From: a virus
IMG/VR virus record: IMGVR_UViG_3300031521_000034
Location: 1-64,000 of that record
Reading direction: 5' to 3' (one strand)
DNA: 64,000 bases
The position numbers and the translations under genes are program-made. The number at the start of each line of letters is the position of its first letter. Position 1 is the stretch's first letter. The notes beneath the pieces were generated by a model. That model saw nothing but the letters and a program-made list of their open reading frames with translations. It made no database searches and was not told where the DNA came from. This document shows positions 52,935 to 61,948 of this stretch, piece by piece.

Positions 52935-53591
52935 TTACTTCACTTTGATGGTTCCATCTTGCAACACCAAGCTAGCATTGCTGGTGATGAACTTCTCCAA
53001 GGCAGCCAGTCGCTCAGCCAACCTATCGCGCTCTGCTTCAGCGGCAATACGCTTGCTATACTCGGTCTGGCTCTGAGTGCGAGCCAGGTCTCTTTGTGCT
53101 TGCAAAGACTTATGAGTCTCGTATGCCACACAAGTAGTTTCCGAATAGGTCACAGTCCGAACACTTGCCGAGATACCAGCAGCATCCATAACCGCAGCAA
53201 CCAATTCACCCTTGAGGTATGTCAGATCCATGTTCTGGGGCACCTGACCCAGCAACACTGAAAGAGCGACGGCGTTATAAGGAACACCCGAGGTGTCCGG
53301 ATAACTGGAGATGTAGCTGCTCGGAACATAAAGCAGATCTCCCTTGGAAGATTGCAATGTGATGATACAGACGCCATTGTCGTAGTCTGTATTGTAGTCG
53401 CTCTCTTGCAAACCATTCGCTGTGTAGTAATCCGCCACCACATCAACGCCAGAAGCCAAAAGCTCCTTGAACGTACGCACGGCATTGCACGTGTACCTGA
53501 GACCCGATACGACTTTAGTGTCGAATGGAGTAACAAGTGCGTAAACACCAGAAGCGTTGATGGGAGGGATCATGCTCACGCCTGTTCCCAT
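52935..53591 (-). CDS. Virion-like protein with C-terminal coiled coil, 218 aa
   Basis: GGGAGG precedes the ATG. The first 140 residues are a globular beta-rich domain. Residues about 158-202 form a coiled coil (QAQRDLARTQSQTEYSKR, AEAERDRLAERLAALEKF). It is 20 nt downstream of the 434-aa structural gene in the same transcript. A tail or baseplate component is likely. No family is recognised. Confidence 0.6.
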   Translation of the reverse strand: MGTGVSMIPPINASGVYALVTPFDTKVVSGLRYTCNAVRTFKELLASGVDVVADYYTANGLQESDYNTDYDNGVCIITLQSSKGDLLYVPSSYISSYPDTSGVPYNAVALSVLLGQVPQNMDLTYLKGELVAAVMDAAGISASVRTVTYSETTCVAYETHKSLQAQRDLARTQSQTEYSKRIAAEAERDRLAERLAALEKFITSNASLVLQDGTIKVK

Positions 53592-53611
53592 GACTTATCC
53601 CTCCCTGTAGT

Positions 53612-54916
53612 TTAGATCTTCAGCGTGTTGCCAAAGTTGAACTTGGCCAGAGCCAGGTATTGGATCTTGTTGATGTTCATGGCAAGGAACACCATCTTGT
53701 TTCTGACCACCCGCGTGAAGCCAGCCGGAACTTGAGAGACTGCCGTCAGGTCTTCAGCTCTCTGCAAAAGTGTAGCCAGTGCAACAGCCCATTCCTGGGT
53801 GGTGGCACTCATCCGGTTGAAGTCAGTGCTGGATGTCGGCACAGCGATGTAGTCAGGATAGTAATCCGTGACGTAGAACTTGCTGTTGCGGTTATCCGGA
53901 CCACCACAAATCGCCAGGATCAACGACTTGTAGTTATGCGACATCATTTCCAGGTAGGAGGAAATGTGGGTATCGCCATAGTCCGAACACACAGCTTCTA
54001 CAGCACTGAAAACTTTCTTAACTTGCACGACCGGGGAATAGATTCCCGATTGCAGCGTTTTGTCAGGGATGGCCATTGTGTCATAGAACGGGACGATGAC
54101 GAACTCAGTTCTTTTGAAGAGGTCCGGGAGAATCTTGACCCACTCATCCCTTGTATGGCTAGAGTTAGCCAGAATGTAGTCAACGATGGCATCGCGAATC
54201 GAGTCATCATTGTTACCATATGTTCCATAGATCACCACTCCGAATTGCGCGGCTATGTAGTCGCTGGTTTTGTTGGGGTTGTGGTAGTCATAAGACTCCA
54301 CTTGCAGGTAGGTTTCTGGATGACCGTTCTTGACGGACTGCATCTGGTTCACCATCCAGGTCGGTGTCACGGCTTCAAGAGCCGCATCGACCTTGTCACC
54401 GGCCAGGAAGAAATTGTCGACAGGTGTGAATGGAGGCACAACGATGATGCTGTATTCATCGTACTGGGCCTGGAAGCTATCGTCCGAGAACCAGATTTTG
54501 AAGAAATCATCTGAGCCTGCAGGATTCCACGAAACCCACTCGGGAGCCCAGTGCTCGCCTTGTTGCACCATCTCGCCGCAATCTACATTTTCGTAGGAGC
54601 TGCCGACAAGTGCAACAAGTGTATTGAGGAAAAGCGCCCTATCTGATGTATTGGAGAGGTCGTTTATTCCGGTGTATACTGCACCTGCTACAGCAAAGGT
54701 GCTCTTTTGATTGGCATCAGAGACCGGGACCATCGATCCATCCGACAAACTCGAGAAGGTGAGCAGCTGGATGTTCGGGTACGAGGCTGAGATGTATGCG
54801 CCTTGTTCTTTTGTGAAAGTGGCAGAAAAGGTAGACAGCTCTCCGATGGCGGACTTCACGCCTACGGTATTGTCCACCAGACCCGACACCACTATAAACC
54901 CCTTGAGAGAGTACAT
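53612..54916 (-). CDS. Virion structural protein, unknown, 434 aa
   Basis: AGGGA precedes the ATG. The protein is acidic and rich in Tyr, Ser and Asp, with segments such as NFFLAGDKVDAALEAVTPTW and HNYKSLILAICGGPDN. No membrane segment, signal peptide or catalytic motif is seen. It does not show the conserved end of tail sheath proteins. It is transcribed with the coiled-coil protein downstream and diverges from the second spanin-like pair. Structural role inferred. Confidence 0.65.
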   Translation of the reverse strand: MYSLKGFIVVSGLVDNTVGVKSAIGELSTFSATFTKEQGAYISASYPNIQLLTFSSLSDGSMVPVSDANQKSTFAVAGAVYTGINDLSNTSDRALFLNTLVALVGSSYENVDCGEMVQQGEHWAPEWVSWNPAGSDDFFKIWFSDDSFQAQYDEYSIIVVPPFTPVDNFFLAGDKVDAALEAVTPTWMVNQMQSVKNGHPETYLQVESYDYHNPNKTSDYIAAQFGVVIYGTYGNNDDSIRDAIVDYILANSSHTRDEWVKILPDLFKRTEFVIVPFYDTMAIPDKTLQSGIYSPVVQVKKVFSAVEAVCSDYGDTHISSYLEMMSHNYKSLILAICGGPDNRNSKFYVTDYYPDYIAVPTSSTDFNRMSATTQEWAVALATLLQRAEDLTAVSQVPAGFTRVVRNKMVFLAMNINKIQYLALAKFNFGNTLKI

Positions 54917-55003
54917 GGTAGATGTCCCTATTGCAATTTGTCTGATTGAGGAGATAATGCTGGATTAGACATACGATTTATCATTCACACGGGAGAGAAC
55001 CAG

Positions 55004-55414
55004 ATGTATCAGCCCTTTTTGCTCCGCTTGATCTATCCTTTTCTGAAGGAAGCAATCATCGGAAAGAGGAGTCTGAAGTCGGCACTGGCTAATAACAAAA
55101 AGAAAGTCATTGTCCTTGGCTTGGTAATGGCCTCACTCACCATCAATCTGTTTAGCGTCCCGAAAATCATTTCCCTGTCTCTTCTGCAGTTGCACAATCA
55201 GAAACTCATTCAAGAGTACACCAAGACGAAAGCAGACGTAGATCGCCTTGAGAGAGAGAACAAAGAATTGAAGAAGCACTTCGAAGATGCCTCTCAGAGC
55301 CATAATCCGACTCCAGAGCAGTCCGTACCAACGAATCCGAACACACCCCTACCACCGTTCAACAACGGAGCACTCAATGCCCTGGATAATGAAGCCAGGC
55401 GTAAAACTCCATAA
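55004..55414 (+). CDS. i-spanin-like membrane protein (pair 2), 136 aa
   Basis: A basic N terminus is followed by one membrane segment (about 34-56, KKVIVLGLVMASLTINLFSVP), a coiled coil (about 64-95, HNQKLIQEYTKTKADVDRLE and on) and a Pro-rich end (PTNPNTPLPPF). This is the i-spanin layout. A lipoprotein-type gene follows at 55431. Its coexistence with the pair at 34971-35900 is unusual, and one pair may serve another membrane role. Confidence 0.55.
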   Translation: MYQPFLLRLIYPFLKEAIIGKRSLKSALANNKKKVIVLGLVMASLTINLFSVPKIISLSLLQLHNQKLIQEYTKTKADVDRLERENKELKKHFEDASQSHNPTPEQSVPTNPNTPLPPFNNGALNALDNEARRKTP

Positions 55415-55430
55415 CGCGATGGTCCTAACC

Positions 55431-55829
55431 ATGAAACGATTGTTTTTCTGTAGCGTGTTCTGTGCTTTTGGATGTACGACTACCACGATCGTGACGTCGA
55501 ACTCCATTAGCGCAGAACGCTTTATTCTCACTGGTTCAACTCATGAAACAGTTGAGCCTCCCACCAAACCCAGCATCATCACTCCTGAGCCTGCACATTC
55601 CTCAGAAGTAAAGAGGGTAATTGTAAAAAAAGGATGTGATTCATTTCATACTCCAGTCTTTGGTCCCGAACCACATCTTCCTATCAACATAAAGGAAGTC
55701 ATGGTTAAGAACCCGAGTCGCGGATTGGAGATACTGGCAGCACACATACATGATCAATCTACCTACATTGCTGACATGAAGGCAAAGATTTCTGTGGGAG
55801 TTAAGGTGCAACAGAAAAGCTGTAAATAG
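55431..55829 (+). CDS. Lipoprotein, o-spanin-like candidate (pair 2), 132 aa
   Basis: A short signal peptide (MKRLFFCSVFCAFG) ends in a lipobox-like AFGC with Cys15. The mature part is Ser/Thr/Pro-rich (PPTKPSIITPEP) with basic and Cys-containing stretches. It lies 16 nt after the coiled-coil membrane gene, consistent with an o-spanin partner. The upstream ATG at 55419 is possible. The lipobox is not ideal (Phe before Gly), so confidence is moderate. Confidence 0.5.
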   Translation: MKRLFFCSVFCAFGCTTTTIVTSNSISAERFILTGSTHETVEPPTKPSIITPEPAHSSEVKRVIVKKGCDSFHTPVFGPEPHLPINIKEVMVKNPSRGLEILAAHIHDQSTYIADMKAKISVGVKVQQKSCK

Positions 55830-55877
55830 TTACTCTTTACAGCAATCTCATGTACTGGTGCAACCTAAAGGAATGCG

Positions 55878-57401
55878 ATGTCGGAAGAATTCATACAAGG
55901 TGCAGTGATCTACACCGATGGCGGTTGTCGGGATGGTAATCCCGGCAATGCGGGATGGGGATTGCACGGATACATCTACACGACCGAGGCTCAGAAACAG
56001 GGCACGGGTCTGGACACGCACGTGACCACGTCCAGTGGGTATGTGCAAAAGACCATGTTTGCAAATGGTGAATCGGGAATTGATGGAGGTGAGCCTATCA
56101 ATTTGTTGAACAAGGAAGATCTGAGCGCTGTCGAGAATCAAAAGGTTTTCCCTATCAGCTACATCGATGGGTGGGGATCGTTTGGTATCCCGGCTACCAA
56201 CAATGCAGCTGAGCTCATGGCTGCTATCTCAGGCATCACACATCTCGAGCAGTACGATGTCAAGATAGTCTATCTGCTCACCGATAGCATGTATGTGGTC
56301 AATGGGATGACCAAGTATATTGGCAGGATGCGTGAGAACAACTTCATTCGTCCTGACATGTCTGGCCCTATCCCGAATGCTGATCTGTGGAAAGAGCTCG
56401 ATCACGTCACCACCGCCTTGCAAAATAGGGGTGTGGTCGTAACCTTCAACTACATCGAAGCTCACGTCGGCCATCTGGGTAACACCATTGCAGATAAGCA
56501 CGCTACTGCTGGTGTGATGATGGCTCGGGATAACAAGACCGAGAACACCATTGAAGTCTCCAAGGCTCAAGGTTACTGGAAGCAGGATATCGATAAGCAT
56601 CCGTTCATTGGCAGTCGTCGTCTGTATTTCAATAGCGACCCTACCACGTTCGATGCTGGCAAGTACTATCTGGGTTCGACTGGCAAGGACGATGACTCTC
56701 TTGGCACTCGTATCGCTGATGGTGCATTTGCATATATCGAACTCAAGAATCCTGACTCTGTTCTGGAATCTGTTCGTGATGCTCAGTCCAAGGCAGCTGA
56801 GGGAATTGACTCTGTGATCATGGCGAGGTTGGATTACATCTACTCCCCCATGAACTACGAGGACTTCATCACCTTTGGTCAGTATGCACTGGTTCGTAAG
56901 AACCTGTACAGCTTCGATATGTACGGCCTGGATGATCAGCCTGTGACTCGTCAGTACCGGCCTGCTCTTCTGGCATACCGTGCACTGGAAGAGCTGGCAG
57001 GTCTGGAGGATCGTCTTCAGCAGTTCAAGGACAAAGATCCGCTTCTTACCATCACGGATATCACTGGAGAAATCTACGAGTCTGTTGAGTCGGTGAAAAA
57101 GAAGCAGCCCGTGATCAGCAACAAGATCAAGGACAAGTTCATCGTTGGATTTACAGCGTTGGAATTGCCTGTGAAGTACAACGTGACCGGGGAAGTGAAA
57201 GAAGCGTCAGTGACTTTGACGCTGGGGATGGATCTGCTTGCACGAAACCCGTTGAAGAAACTCGAGTCCCTCAATCCTTCTATCTTCGTAATCACGTGGA
57301 AGGAGTCGGACACGGCTTTCAGATTTGCGACTGTAGTTGTCGCTGGTGAGGATATTGGCATCTGGGCCGGTTCTTACTCGAATCTGAGGCTGATCAAATA
57401 A
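55878..57401 (+). CDS. RNase HI with long C-terminal extension, 507 aa
   Basis: The N-terminal 210 residues are an RNase HI: YTDGGCRDGNPG with Asp14, NNAAELMAAI with Glu112, LLTDSMYV with Asp136 and IADKHA with Asp206, the four metal-binding acids. A 65-residue insertion lies between strands 2-3 (about 36-100). Residues 230-507 are an extra domain with no recognised family. It degrades RNA in RNA:DNA hybrids, for primer removal. AAAGGAA precedes the ATG. The gene lies near a RecA-like ATPase, in a replication/recombination setting. Confidence 0.85.
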   Translation: MSEEFIQGAVIYTDGGCRDGNPGNAGWGLHGYIYTTEAQKQGTGLDTHVTTSSGYVQKTMFANGESGIDGGEPINLLNKEDLSAVENQKVFPISYIDGWGSFGIPATNNAAELMAAISGITHLEQYDVKIVYLLTDSMYVVNGMTKYIGRMRENNFIRPDMSGPIPNADLWKELDHVTTALQNRGVVVTFNYIEAHVGHLGNTIADKHATAGVMMARDNKTENTIEVSKAQGYWKQDIDKHPFIGSRRLYFNSDPTTFDAGKYYLGSTGKDDDSLGTRIADGAFAYIELKNPDSVLESVRDAQSKAAEGIDSVIMARLDYIYSPMNYEDFITFGQYALVRKNLYSFDMYGLDDQPVTRQYRPALLAYRALEELAGLEDRLQQFKDKDPLLTITDITGEIYESVESVKKKQPVISNKIKDKFIVGFTALELPVKYNVTGEVKEASVTLTLGMDLLARNPLKKLESLNPSIFVITWKESDTAFRFATVVVAGEDIGIWAGSYSNLRLIK

Positions 57402-57419
57402 CCCTCTGGAGAACTCATC

Positions 57420-57824
57420 ATGTTCATTTATGCATGTGTGAGACAGGTGGGGAAACGACTGATGTCGAACAGGATCAAGAAGCTGATGTTGATTGGCTCC
57501 CTTTTCGGATTCTTCGAAAATAAGGAGCAGGTCGACAAGGTGCTGTTATCAGCACTCAATGCACAGCTCTCTTTGGCCTATCGACCTGAAGCTGTTGAAT
57601 TACCCATTGCACTGCGCCAATACTTCTTGCCGGAAAGTGATCTGAAGAAGATTCGCGCTGAGATGGGTGATATCCCCGCCGAACCTGAGCGACGCAGGAC
57701 TTTTGCTCAGCGTATCGTGGATGTGTTACCGGACTGGCTCAAGTATGCTGACAACAATGACATGGTCAATGATGTCAGTGAAACCATCGAGTTCGTGCAG
57801 TACAGTAGTGCGCATGGAGCATAA
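57420..57824 (+). CDS. Unknown helical protein, 134 aa
   Basis: The ATG at 57420 has GGAG upstream and lies 18 nt after the RNase H stop; an internal ATG at 57462 would give 120 aa. The protein is helical with a Leu-rich start and a basic middle (PAEPERRRTFAQRIVDVLPDW). No catalytic motif or membrane segment is certain. It ends at a convergent junction with a 15-bp hairpin. A replication accessory role is possible from position only. Confidence 0.6.
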   Translation: MFIYACVRQVGKRLMSNRIKKLMLIGSLFGFFENKEQVDKVLLSALNAQLSLAYRPEAVELPIALRQYFLPESDLKKIRAEMGDIPAEPERRRTFAQRIVDVLPDWLKYADNNDMVNDVSETIEFVQYSSAHGA

Positions 57825-57833
57825 CTCCGAATG

Positions 57834-57875
57834 TATATCAGCGTAGAGGCCCATAAGGCTCTCTACGCTGATATA
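57834..57875. terminator. Bidirectional hairpin terminator, 15-bp stem
   Basis: TATATCAGCGTAGAG (57834-57848) pairs perfectly with 57861-57875, between convergent stops at 57824 and 57883. ATGCCG follows immediately. Confidence 0.75.
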
Positions 57876-57882
57876 TGCCGGA

Positions 57883-58752
57883 TTACCGGTTGAGGATGTC
57901 AGTCACGCGATCGACTGTCTTATCCAGACAGTTGGTGAACACTTCAAAAGAGAACTGCACCAGCGAGTAGCGCTCGAGGGCTTTGGCCATTACGAAGGTG
58001 TAATGGGTCAGGCCGTTGTAGACTTCAGGACTGATGTTGTCGAGCTTCTTACTCGATTGCTTCTTGAGTAGGATGGTGAGCAGCTTGGAAGCCTCATCAA
58101 GTTTGGCTTTGACCTTGCTGTTTGCCATACCTCTGTAACGAGGAGTGACCTTGTTGAGGCGATCGAAAACACCAGCCCATTCGCTGTTGTTGCTCACCAC
58201 ATCTTTGTATTCGACAGTGGGAGACTTCTGACCAAGATCTTCAACCTGAGCACGAACCTTGGAGATCTCGTCGAGCTGGACCTCAATCATCCGAGGCTTT
58301 TCGGTCACGTATGCACCAGAGGACACGAAGTTCTCATCGGTCACGATCCTGGAGAGCAGCACTGTGTACTCTTGCAGATACTCGAGCAGGTCCTCACAGA
58401 ACTGAGCTTCGTGCAGGAAGACTTCCAGATATGCCAGGTAGTTCGGCTTGACTCCGATCGGCGCATAAACCTTCATGATCTTCAGATCGAGATAGTTATG
58501 CGAGCGAGTCAGAGCCAGGAACTTCTCTTGCTTGCCAGAGAGCTTGACATTGCTGTGACCATCGGTGAAGCTGGCTGAGCCGGAGAAGACCGAGCCGATG
58601 ATGCGTTGTGCTTCAGAAATGAGTTTGGGGAATGTCCGATGAACCAAGTCGGCCATGTTACCGATGGAAAAAGATTCCATGGCGACTAGCTTGTTAACTC
58701 GTTCAAGGGAAGCCGTGGTGGAGGTCGGAGCCTCCAGTTCATCGATAACCAT
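57883..58752 (-). CDS. Unknown helical protein, 289 aa
   Basis: AGAGGA lies 6 nt before the ATG. The sequence is almost wholly helical with regular heptad-like spacing and no membrane segment or catalytic motif. The size and all-alpha nature would fit an inner-head or scaffold-type virion protein, but no family is recognised. It is divergent from the RecA-like ATPase gene across 112 bp. Confidence 0.6.
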   Translation of the reverse strand: MVIDELEAPTSTTASLERVNKLVAMESFSIGNMADLVHRTFPKLISEAQRIIGSVFSGSASFTDGHSNVKLSGKQEKFLALTRSHNYLDLKIMKVYAPIGVKPNYLAYLEVFLHEAQFCEDLLEYLQEYTVLLSRIVTDENFVSSGAYVTEKPRMIEVQLDEISKVRAQVEDLGQKSPTVEYKDVVSNNSEWAGVFDRLNKVTPRYRGMANSKVKAKLDEASKLLTILLKKQSSKKLDNISPEVYNGLTHYTFVMAKALERYSLVQFSFEVFTNCLDKTVDRVTDILNR

Positions 58753-58864
58753 AGAATCCTCTTACATGTGGAAAGTGGGTATTATTAACCAGACTATTTC
58801 AATGGTCAATTTTTACTATTCAGGTGGATTCTATGCATAGATACATTACACCATCGAGGTAATC

Positions 58865-60403
58865 ATGAACAGACCTGCTCTTCAACCAGCACCTGAGGTG
58901 AAGATCTATATCAATGTGGGCTCCTGCCTAGACATTCCTAACGGCAAGTATCTCACCGGCATCCATGGAGAATCTGTTCTCAATGGCGGTGTGGGGATGT
59001 TCAATGGCTTCACCGGCATTGGTAACAACTTCAAATCCACAGTGATGTGGTTTATGAAGCTCAAAGCTGCTGCGCGTGTCAAAGCGCCTTATGTCGGTAA
59101 TTACGACACTGAGATCAACCTTGATCTCGAACGCGTGCTCGATATGGCACACCGCATTCCTGAGTTCGGCACGACCGACATCGATGATGTCGATAACCCC
59201 ATCCTGCTTATCAATGACAAGCGTCAGTACTACGCCAATGAATGGTTCGATGAGTTCAAGAACTATTGCAGGGCTCAGCGCAAGGATGCCAAGAAACTGA
59301 TGATCAAGACTCCGTTCTTTGATCGTCGCAAGAATGCTCCATTCGAATACATCCAGCCCTCCATGCAGAGTGTGGATTCTCTGACTGAATTCCAGACTGA
59401 GGATGTGAGCACTCAGATGGATGAGAATGACCTGGGTGACAGTGGTCGCAATACGCTCTTCATGCGTCAAGGCAAGTCCAAGTCTGAATTCATCATGGAA
59501 CTGCCTGCATTGGCTCATGGTGCGTCCTGCTACATGTTCATCACAGCGCAGCTTGGCAAGGTCATTGCAATGGATGCAAGGGCTCCTGCTGAGAAGAAGC
59601 TTCAGTACCTGAAGAACGGTGACAAGATGAAGGGAGTGACGGATAAGTTCACCTTCCTCACAACCGATCTCTACCACATGTACAACGCAGCACCTTTGCT
59701 CTCCAAGAAAAAGGCACCGGAGTATCCGCACCGTGGCATCGAGAATGAAGGTGACAATGATCTGTGTAGCGTTCTGATTCGCAATCTGCGAAGTAAGACG
59801 GGGCGTACAGGTCAGGCGATGGAGATCCTGATATCCCAATCTGAAGGCGTTTTGCCGGAATTGACGGAGTTCCACAACATCAAGTCCTGCGATCGTTTCG
59901 GTCTGGTCGGGAATGATCAGCGATATGCTCTGGCCATCTATCCTGATCGACAGATCACCCGTACCACTATTCGCGATCTAATTGATGAAGACCCTCTTCT
60001 CGCACGAGGTCTGAACATCACAAGTGAACTGTGCCAGATGAGGTATTTCTGGCCGTATCAGCAATATGACTCGAGGTACGGGAAGCAGAACTTCATCTGT
60101 ACAGCAGAAGAACTCTACGAGGACATCAAGAAAGCTGGTTACGACTGGAACATGATCCTCACCCATACTCGTGGCTGGTGGTGTCCGCTTGGCCTGTTCG
60201 AGGATAGTCTTTTCCTGTCCACGATGGATCTGCTCAAGATGCGTGCTGGTCTCTACCATCCGTACTGGTTGGAAGATGACAAGAAGACCATCAAGAAGGA
60301 ATATGCCGTCAAGCTGCCTGCGTTCAGCAAGGATCTCGACAAGGTGAGAGCCATCGTCGCTGATGCTACTCCTGTTGCTGAGGAAGAGATGGCTGAGGCA
60401 TAA
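58865..60403 (+). CDS. RecA/UvsX-like ATPase, 512 aa
   Basis: The P-loop region GFTGIGNNFKSTVMWFM (48-64) matches UvsX-type Walker A (G-P-S-K-S-F-K-S) more than canonical GxxxxGKT, with Asn-Phe before the Lys. CYMFITAQLG near residue 225 resembles a motor-core strand with a sensor. A loop with LRSKTGRTGQ (about 311-320) could be a DNA-binding loop. UvsX/RecA proteins pair homologous strands. RNase H and Rad50/SbcC-like genes nearby support a recombination role. A DnaB-related ATPase is an alternative. Confidence 0.55.
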   Translation: MNRPALQPAPEVKIYINVGSCLDIPNGKYLTGIHGESVLNGGVGMFNGFTGIGNNFKSTVMWFMKLKAAARVKAPYVGNYDTEINLDLERVLDMAHRIPEFGTTDIDDVDNPILLINDKRQYYANEWFDEFKNYCRAQRKDAKKLMIKTPFFDRRKNAPFEYIQPSMQSVDSLTEFQTEDVSTQMDENDLGDSGRNTLFMRQGKSKSEFIMELPALAHGASCYMFITAQLGKVIAMDARAPAEKKLQYLKNGDKMKGVTDKFTFLTTDLYHMYNAAPLLSKKKAPEYPHRGIENEGDNDLCSVLIRNLRSKTGRTGQAMEILISQSEGVLPELTEFHNIKSCDRFGLVGNDQRYALAIYPDRQITRTTIRDLIDEDPLLARGLNITSELCQMRYFWPYQQYDSRYGKQNFICTAEELYEDIKKAGYDWNMILTHTRGWWCPLGLFEDSLFLSTMDLLKMRAGLYHPYWLEDDKKTIKKEYAVKLPAFSKDLDKVRAIVADATPVAEEEMAEA

Positions 60404-60405
60404 GC

Positions 60406-60434
60406 ACCCATACAGGGGAGTCCCCTGTATGGGT
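60406..60434 (+). terminator. Hairpin terminator, 13-14-bp stem
   Basis: ACCCATACAGGGG (60406-60418) pairs with CCCCTGTATGGGT (60422-60434) with a very tight loop, 3 nt after the stop of the RecA-like gene. GGCATAA precedes. TATAAT at 60434-60439 overlaps its end and lies just before the next gene's ribosome binding site. Confidence 0.65.
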
Positions 60435-60450
60435 ATAATGGAGAATCCAC

Positions 60451-60840
60451 ATGCTCGATTCAATACCTATTGTTCGAGACTGCATTGTCACGCTCTTTGA
60501 TGGATCGACGTATTACGTTCCTCAAGAGAACCAGGTGTTCATCATTTCACTGATGCATCCTGGCCTGGTGACGCACAAGTATGTCCCCGATGAAGAGCTT
60601 GTTTCTCGTGTTCTGATCCAGAAACTCGTGCAGAGGAGCATCCCTATCAAGGATGGTGCTGTACCTTTCACCATTACGGACACTGGTAAAGACTTTTATG
60701 AAGCAATTCATGAAAGAGCTATCCAGCGAAGAATACGGACCGACTGGCTCAAGCAACATCCTGAACATGACATCAATGTCATGAAAAACTGCACCATTTA
60801 TGATTTTGATAAAGAAGGGAACCAAAAGAAATGCCGCTGA
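60451..60840 (+). CDS. Unknown protein, 129 aa
   Basis: GGAGA lies 6 nt before the ATG. The N-terminal half is beta-rich (IVTLFDGSTYYVPQENQVFI), and the C-terminal half helical and basic. It overlaps the next gene by 10 nt and opens a run of seven or more tightly packed small genes. No motif is recognised; context suggests an accessory function. Confidence 0.6.
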   Translation: MLDSIPIVRDCIVTLFDGSTYYVPQENQVFIISLMHPGLVTHKYVPDEELVSRVLIQKLVQRSIPIKDGAVPFTITDTGKDFYEAIHERAIQRRIRTDWLKQHPEHDINVMKNCTIYDFDKEGNQKKCR

Positions 60841-61157
60841 CCACCTACAACCCCGATGTCCCCCTGCACACGCAGCTCACCAACATTCTCAAGGAAGCTG
60901 GTCATGTTGAACCTGCCGACTGGGAAGAGTACGCCGAGAACTTCGTTCCCCAAGCGATCGATGAATCGCTCTCGCACCCCGAACAGCGCTTCTATATCAA
61001 CCGGACATTCCGGATGTACATGTGCGAGTCATCCGTGGATAGCTCGGATGCGCGCACGCACCTGATTGATGATGGTCGTCTCATCGACTGGCTTCGTCAC
61101 TTTGAACAAGGGGTTGTGCCGTGGTTGCTGAAAAATACCCAGATCAAGATCAGCTGA
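60831..61157 (+). CDS. Unknown protein, 108 aa
   Basis: The ATG overlaps the previous gene by 10 nt. The product is acidic and helical with a Trp-rich surface (ADWEEYAE, DWLRHFEQGVVPWLL). The first part shows more G/C-ending codons than neighbours. It overlaps the SLOG-type gene by 37 nt, so expression is coupled. The function is unknown. Confidence 0.6.
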   Translation: MPLTTYNPDVPLHTQLTNILKEAGHVEPADWEEYAENFVPQAIDESLSHPEQRFYINRTFRMYMCESSVDSSDARTHLIDDGRLIDWLRHFEQGVVPWLLKNTQIKIS

Positions 61158-61948
61158 ACACCGACATCGTCGAAGATTTGTATGAGATCTTCCCGGTTCG
61201 CTTAATTGTGGCCGGGTCAAGAACATACGACAATTATGAAGAGTTTGTGCAGGTGCTCGAAGAGTTCATCAAGCAATTCGAAGGCCAGCGCATTCTCTTC
61301 TACTCAGGTATGGCAAAGCGCGGTGCCGACGCCATGGTGGTGCAGTATTGTCAAGAACGACCTGAGCTCAGATACCTGCCGCATCCTGCTGATTGGGATA
61401 CGTATGGTAAGGGTGCTGGGTTCATTCGAAATGAACAGATGGCAGACACAGCCACGCACCTGATCGCATTCTGGGACGATATCTCCCGTGGCACCAAGCA
61501 CATGATCGACTGCATGCAAAAGCTGGGTAAGACATTCAGTGTCGTTCACACTAACCAGCCCGAGCACTTCGATCATGTTGTCGGAACCATGCAGCTCGCT
61601 AGTTGGAGAGATTGGAAGAAAGAAGGCTTCAAGGTAGTCGATACCACTGCTAAAAGCGGCATAGAAGCCTTCTCTCCACCTTATGAGTTGGTGGGTGCAT
61701 GGAAGCGAGGAGAACTCACTGAGGGTGAATATGAGGCAGCCTATCGAAAGGTCGTCGATGAAAAGAAGATCCAGTTTGCTAAGTACTGGGATCACCTTTT
61801 GTCTTTGCCTAAGTTTACTCTTGGGTGTTACTGTCCTACTGCTGACTTTTGTCATCGTCACATACTGCTCGGTATTGTTGTTCAGTATCTGGAAGACCAT
61901 GGCAAGTCTGTCAAGGTGCTCAACGAGCGTGAAAGGATGAAAAAGTGA
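61121..61948 (+). CDS. SLOG-type (DUF2493-like) protein fused to a Cys/His domain, 275 aa
   Basis: Residues 27-150 have the DUF2493/SLOG Rossmann pattern: RLIVAGSRTYDNYEE, ILFYSGMAKRGADAMVVQY, GFIRNEQMA and LIAFWDDISRGTKHMID. SLOG domains bind nucleotides or their derivatives. The C terminus has LGCYCPTADFCHRHILLG (about 238-255), a C-x-C-x6-C-H-R cluster like that in DUF488-type proteins. The combination suggests a nucleotide-linked enzyme or sensor. The start is GTG 61121 behind AAGGGG. The role in the phage is unknown. Confidence 0.6.
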   Translation: MVAEKYPDQDQLNTDIVEDLYEIFPVRLIVAGSRTYDNYEEFVQVLEEFIKQFEGQRILFYSGMAKRGADAMVVQYCQERPELRYLPHPADWDTYGKGAGFIRNEQMADTATHLIAFWDDISRGTKHMIDCMQKLGKTFSVVHTNQPEHFDHVVGTMQLASWRDWKKEGFKVVDTTAKSGIEAFSPPYELVGAWKRGELTEGEYEAAYRKVVDEKKIQFAKYWDHLLSLPKFTLGCYCPTADFCHRHILLGIVVQYLEDHGKSVKVLNERERMKK

